From assembly GCA_031277045.1 (NCBI GenBank), contig JAISLX010000144.1, forward strand, positions 1 to 5,560: DNA of 5,560 bases, written 5' to 3'. This DNA comes from Treponema sp. (GTDB lineage: Bacteria; Spirochaetota; Spirochaetia; Treponematales; Breznakiellaceae). Below are positions 5,057 to 5,560 of the stretch, piece by piece. The notes under the pieces are model-generated. The model saw nothing but the letters and a program-made list of their open reading frames with translations. It had not been told where the DNA came from and did not search any database. Position numbers and translations under genes: made by a program. How positions within the stretch are numbered: position 1 is the stretch's first letter; every line of letters begins with the position of its first letter.

Positions 5057-5560
5057 CCGCCTCAAGGAGTATCGCTTGCCGGGGGGCCGTGTCCAGATGC
5101 GGACAAGCTCTTGCTCTTCGTAGGGGAACAGCCTGGTTAGTTCTTCGCCGGAAAGGGTATCCTGCCGCCGTCCATGCCGTTTGAAAGGTTCAAACTCCGG
5201 CAGCATGTCAATTATTCCGGCTCGCTTGGCTTCCCGTATAACAAGTTTTAGGGTGTACAAAATGGTATTCCGGCAGGAGTTGGAAAGCCGCTGTTCCAGA
5301 AGGAAGTCCTCAACCGCTGTGGGGGTGATTTCATCAAAACGGAGTTTCCCGAACATGGGGAGGAGATAAGCGGTCAGGTGGCGGCGGTGCTGGGTGATGG
5401 TCTGCCGTTTCAGGACCTTGCCCTTGGCAGCCCACCGCGCAAGGTGGGGAGCGCCTTCGGTGAACATATCCCTGGAAAAATCCCCAATCGTGGCGGATTG
5501 CAGGGCGGTTTTACGCTTGGTTTCGGCTAATTCCTGCTTGAGCAGGGCTTCAAGGAAAGC
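4913..5560 (-). pseudogene. Tyrosine recombinase (phage-type integrase) remnant lacking its catalytic domain
   Basis: The gene enters from beyond the right edge; the frame is open from 5560 and there is no need to start at the internal ATG at 5467. The recognisable part, about 5560 to 5083, encodes a charged N-terminal helix and then a SAM-like core-binding domain. Its landmarks are an ITQHRRHLTAYLLPMFGKL stretch, FDEITPTAVEDFLLEQ, and NTILYTLKLVIREAKRAGII. It ends with DTLSGEELTRLFPYEEQELVRIW, which in relatives is the first segment of the catalytic domain. Nothing of the catalytic R-H-R-H-Y set follows. From about 5083 the frame runs on through the parB 3' end, antisense to it, until a stop at 4913. 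Those roughly 55 residues are a shadow of parB, not integrase. It should be unable to recombine DNA. It is most likely a decayed mobile-element gene whose downstream half was lost by a deletion or rearrangement ending beside parB. Confidence 0.75.

Overview
The window looks like chromosomal DNA of a GC-rich bacterium. The best guess is a Treponema-like spirochaete, possibly one of the gut treponemes. That guess rests on the overall feel of the enolase tail, the ParA/ParB pair and the integrase fragment. Nothing in the window proves it, and a Clostridia-like host is the main alternative.

Layout from left to right. (1) Positions 1-171 (+) hold the last 56 codons of enolase, closed by a strong intrinsic terminator at 204-227. 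(2) Positions 275-3247 (-) hold a tightly packed run read right to left: a Cof-type HAD phosphatase, a protein with a CBS pair and an anti-sigma-kinase-like ATPase domain, a small DRTGG-family protein, and a PHP-domain phosphoesterase. Junctions are 1-nt overlaps or direct abutments, except for a 46-nt gap after the HAD gene. That gap is exactly filled by a 17-codon mini-ORF with ATGA overlaps at both ends. (3) Positions 3248-3318 are a 71-bp divergent control region. Both candidate promoters there place the transcription start at or next to a start codon. (4) Positions 3319-5056 (+) hold parA (soj) and parB (spo0J), overlapping by 11 nt, with a strong Shine-Dalgarno for parB inside the parA tail. 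(5) From about 5083 to the right edge (-) lies the N-terminal part of a tyrosine recombinase. Its catalytic domain is missing and the break lies next to the parB stop codon.

The CBS-ATPase, DRTGG and PHP proteins resemble the accessory trio known from clusters of multimeric [FeFe] hydrogenase genes in Clostridia, Thermotogae and some spirochaetes. Here they sit between a HAD phosphatase and enolase with no hydrogenase gene in view. A reasonable inference is an adenine-nucleotide-responsive regulatory module (CBS sensing, kinase-like ATPase, DRTGG partner, PHP phosphoesterase), but its target cannot be read from this window. ParA and ParB form the usual chromosome-segregation pair. All their signature motifs are intact, and I saw no canonical parS site here.
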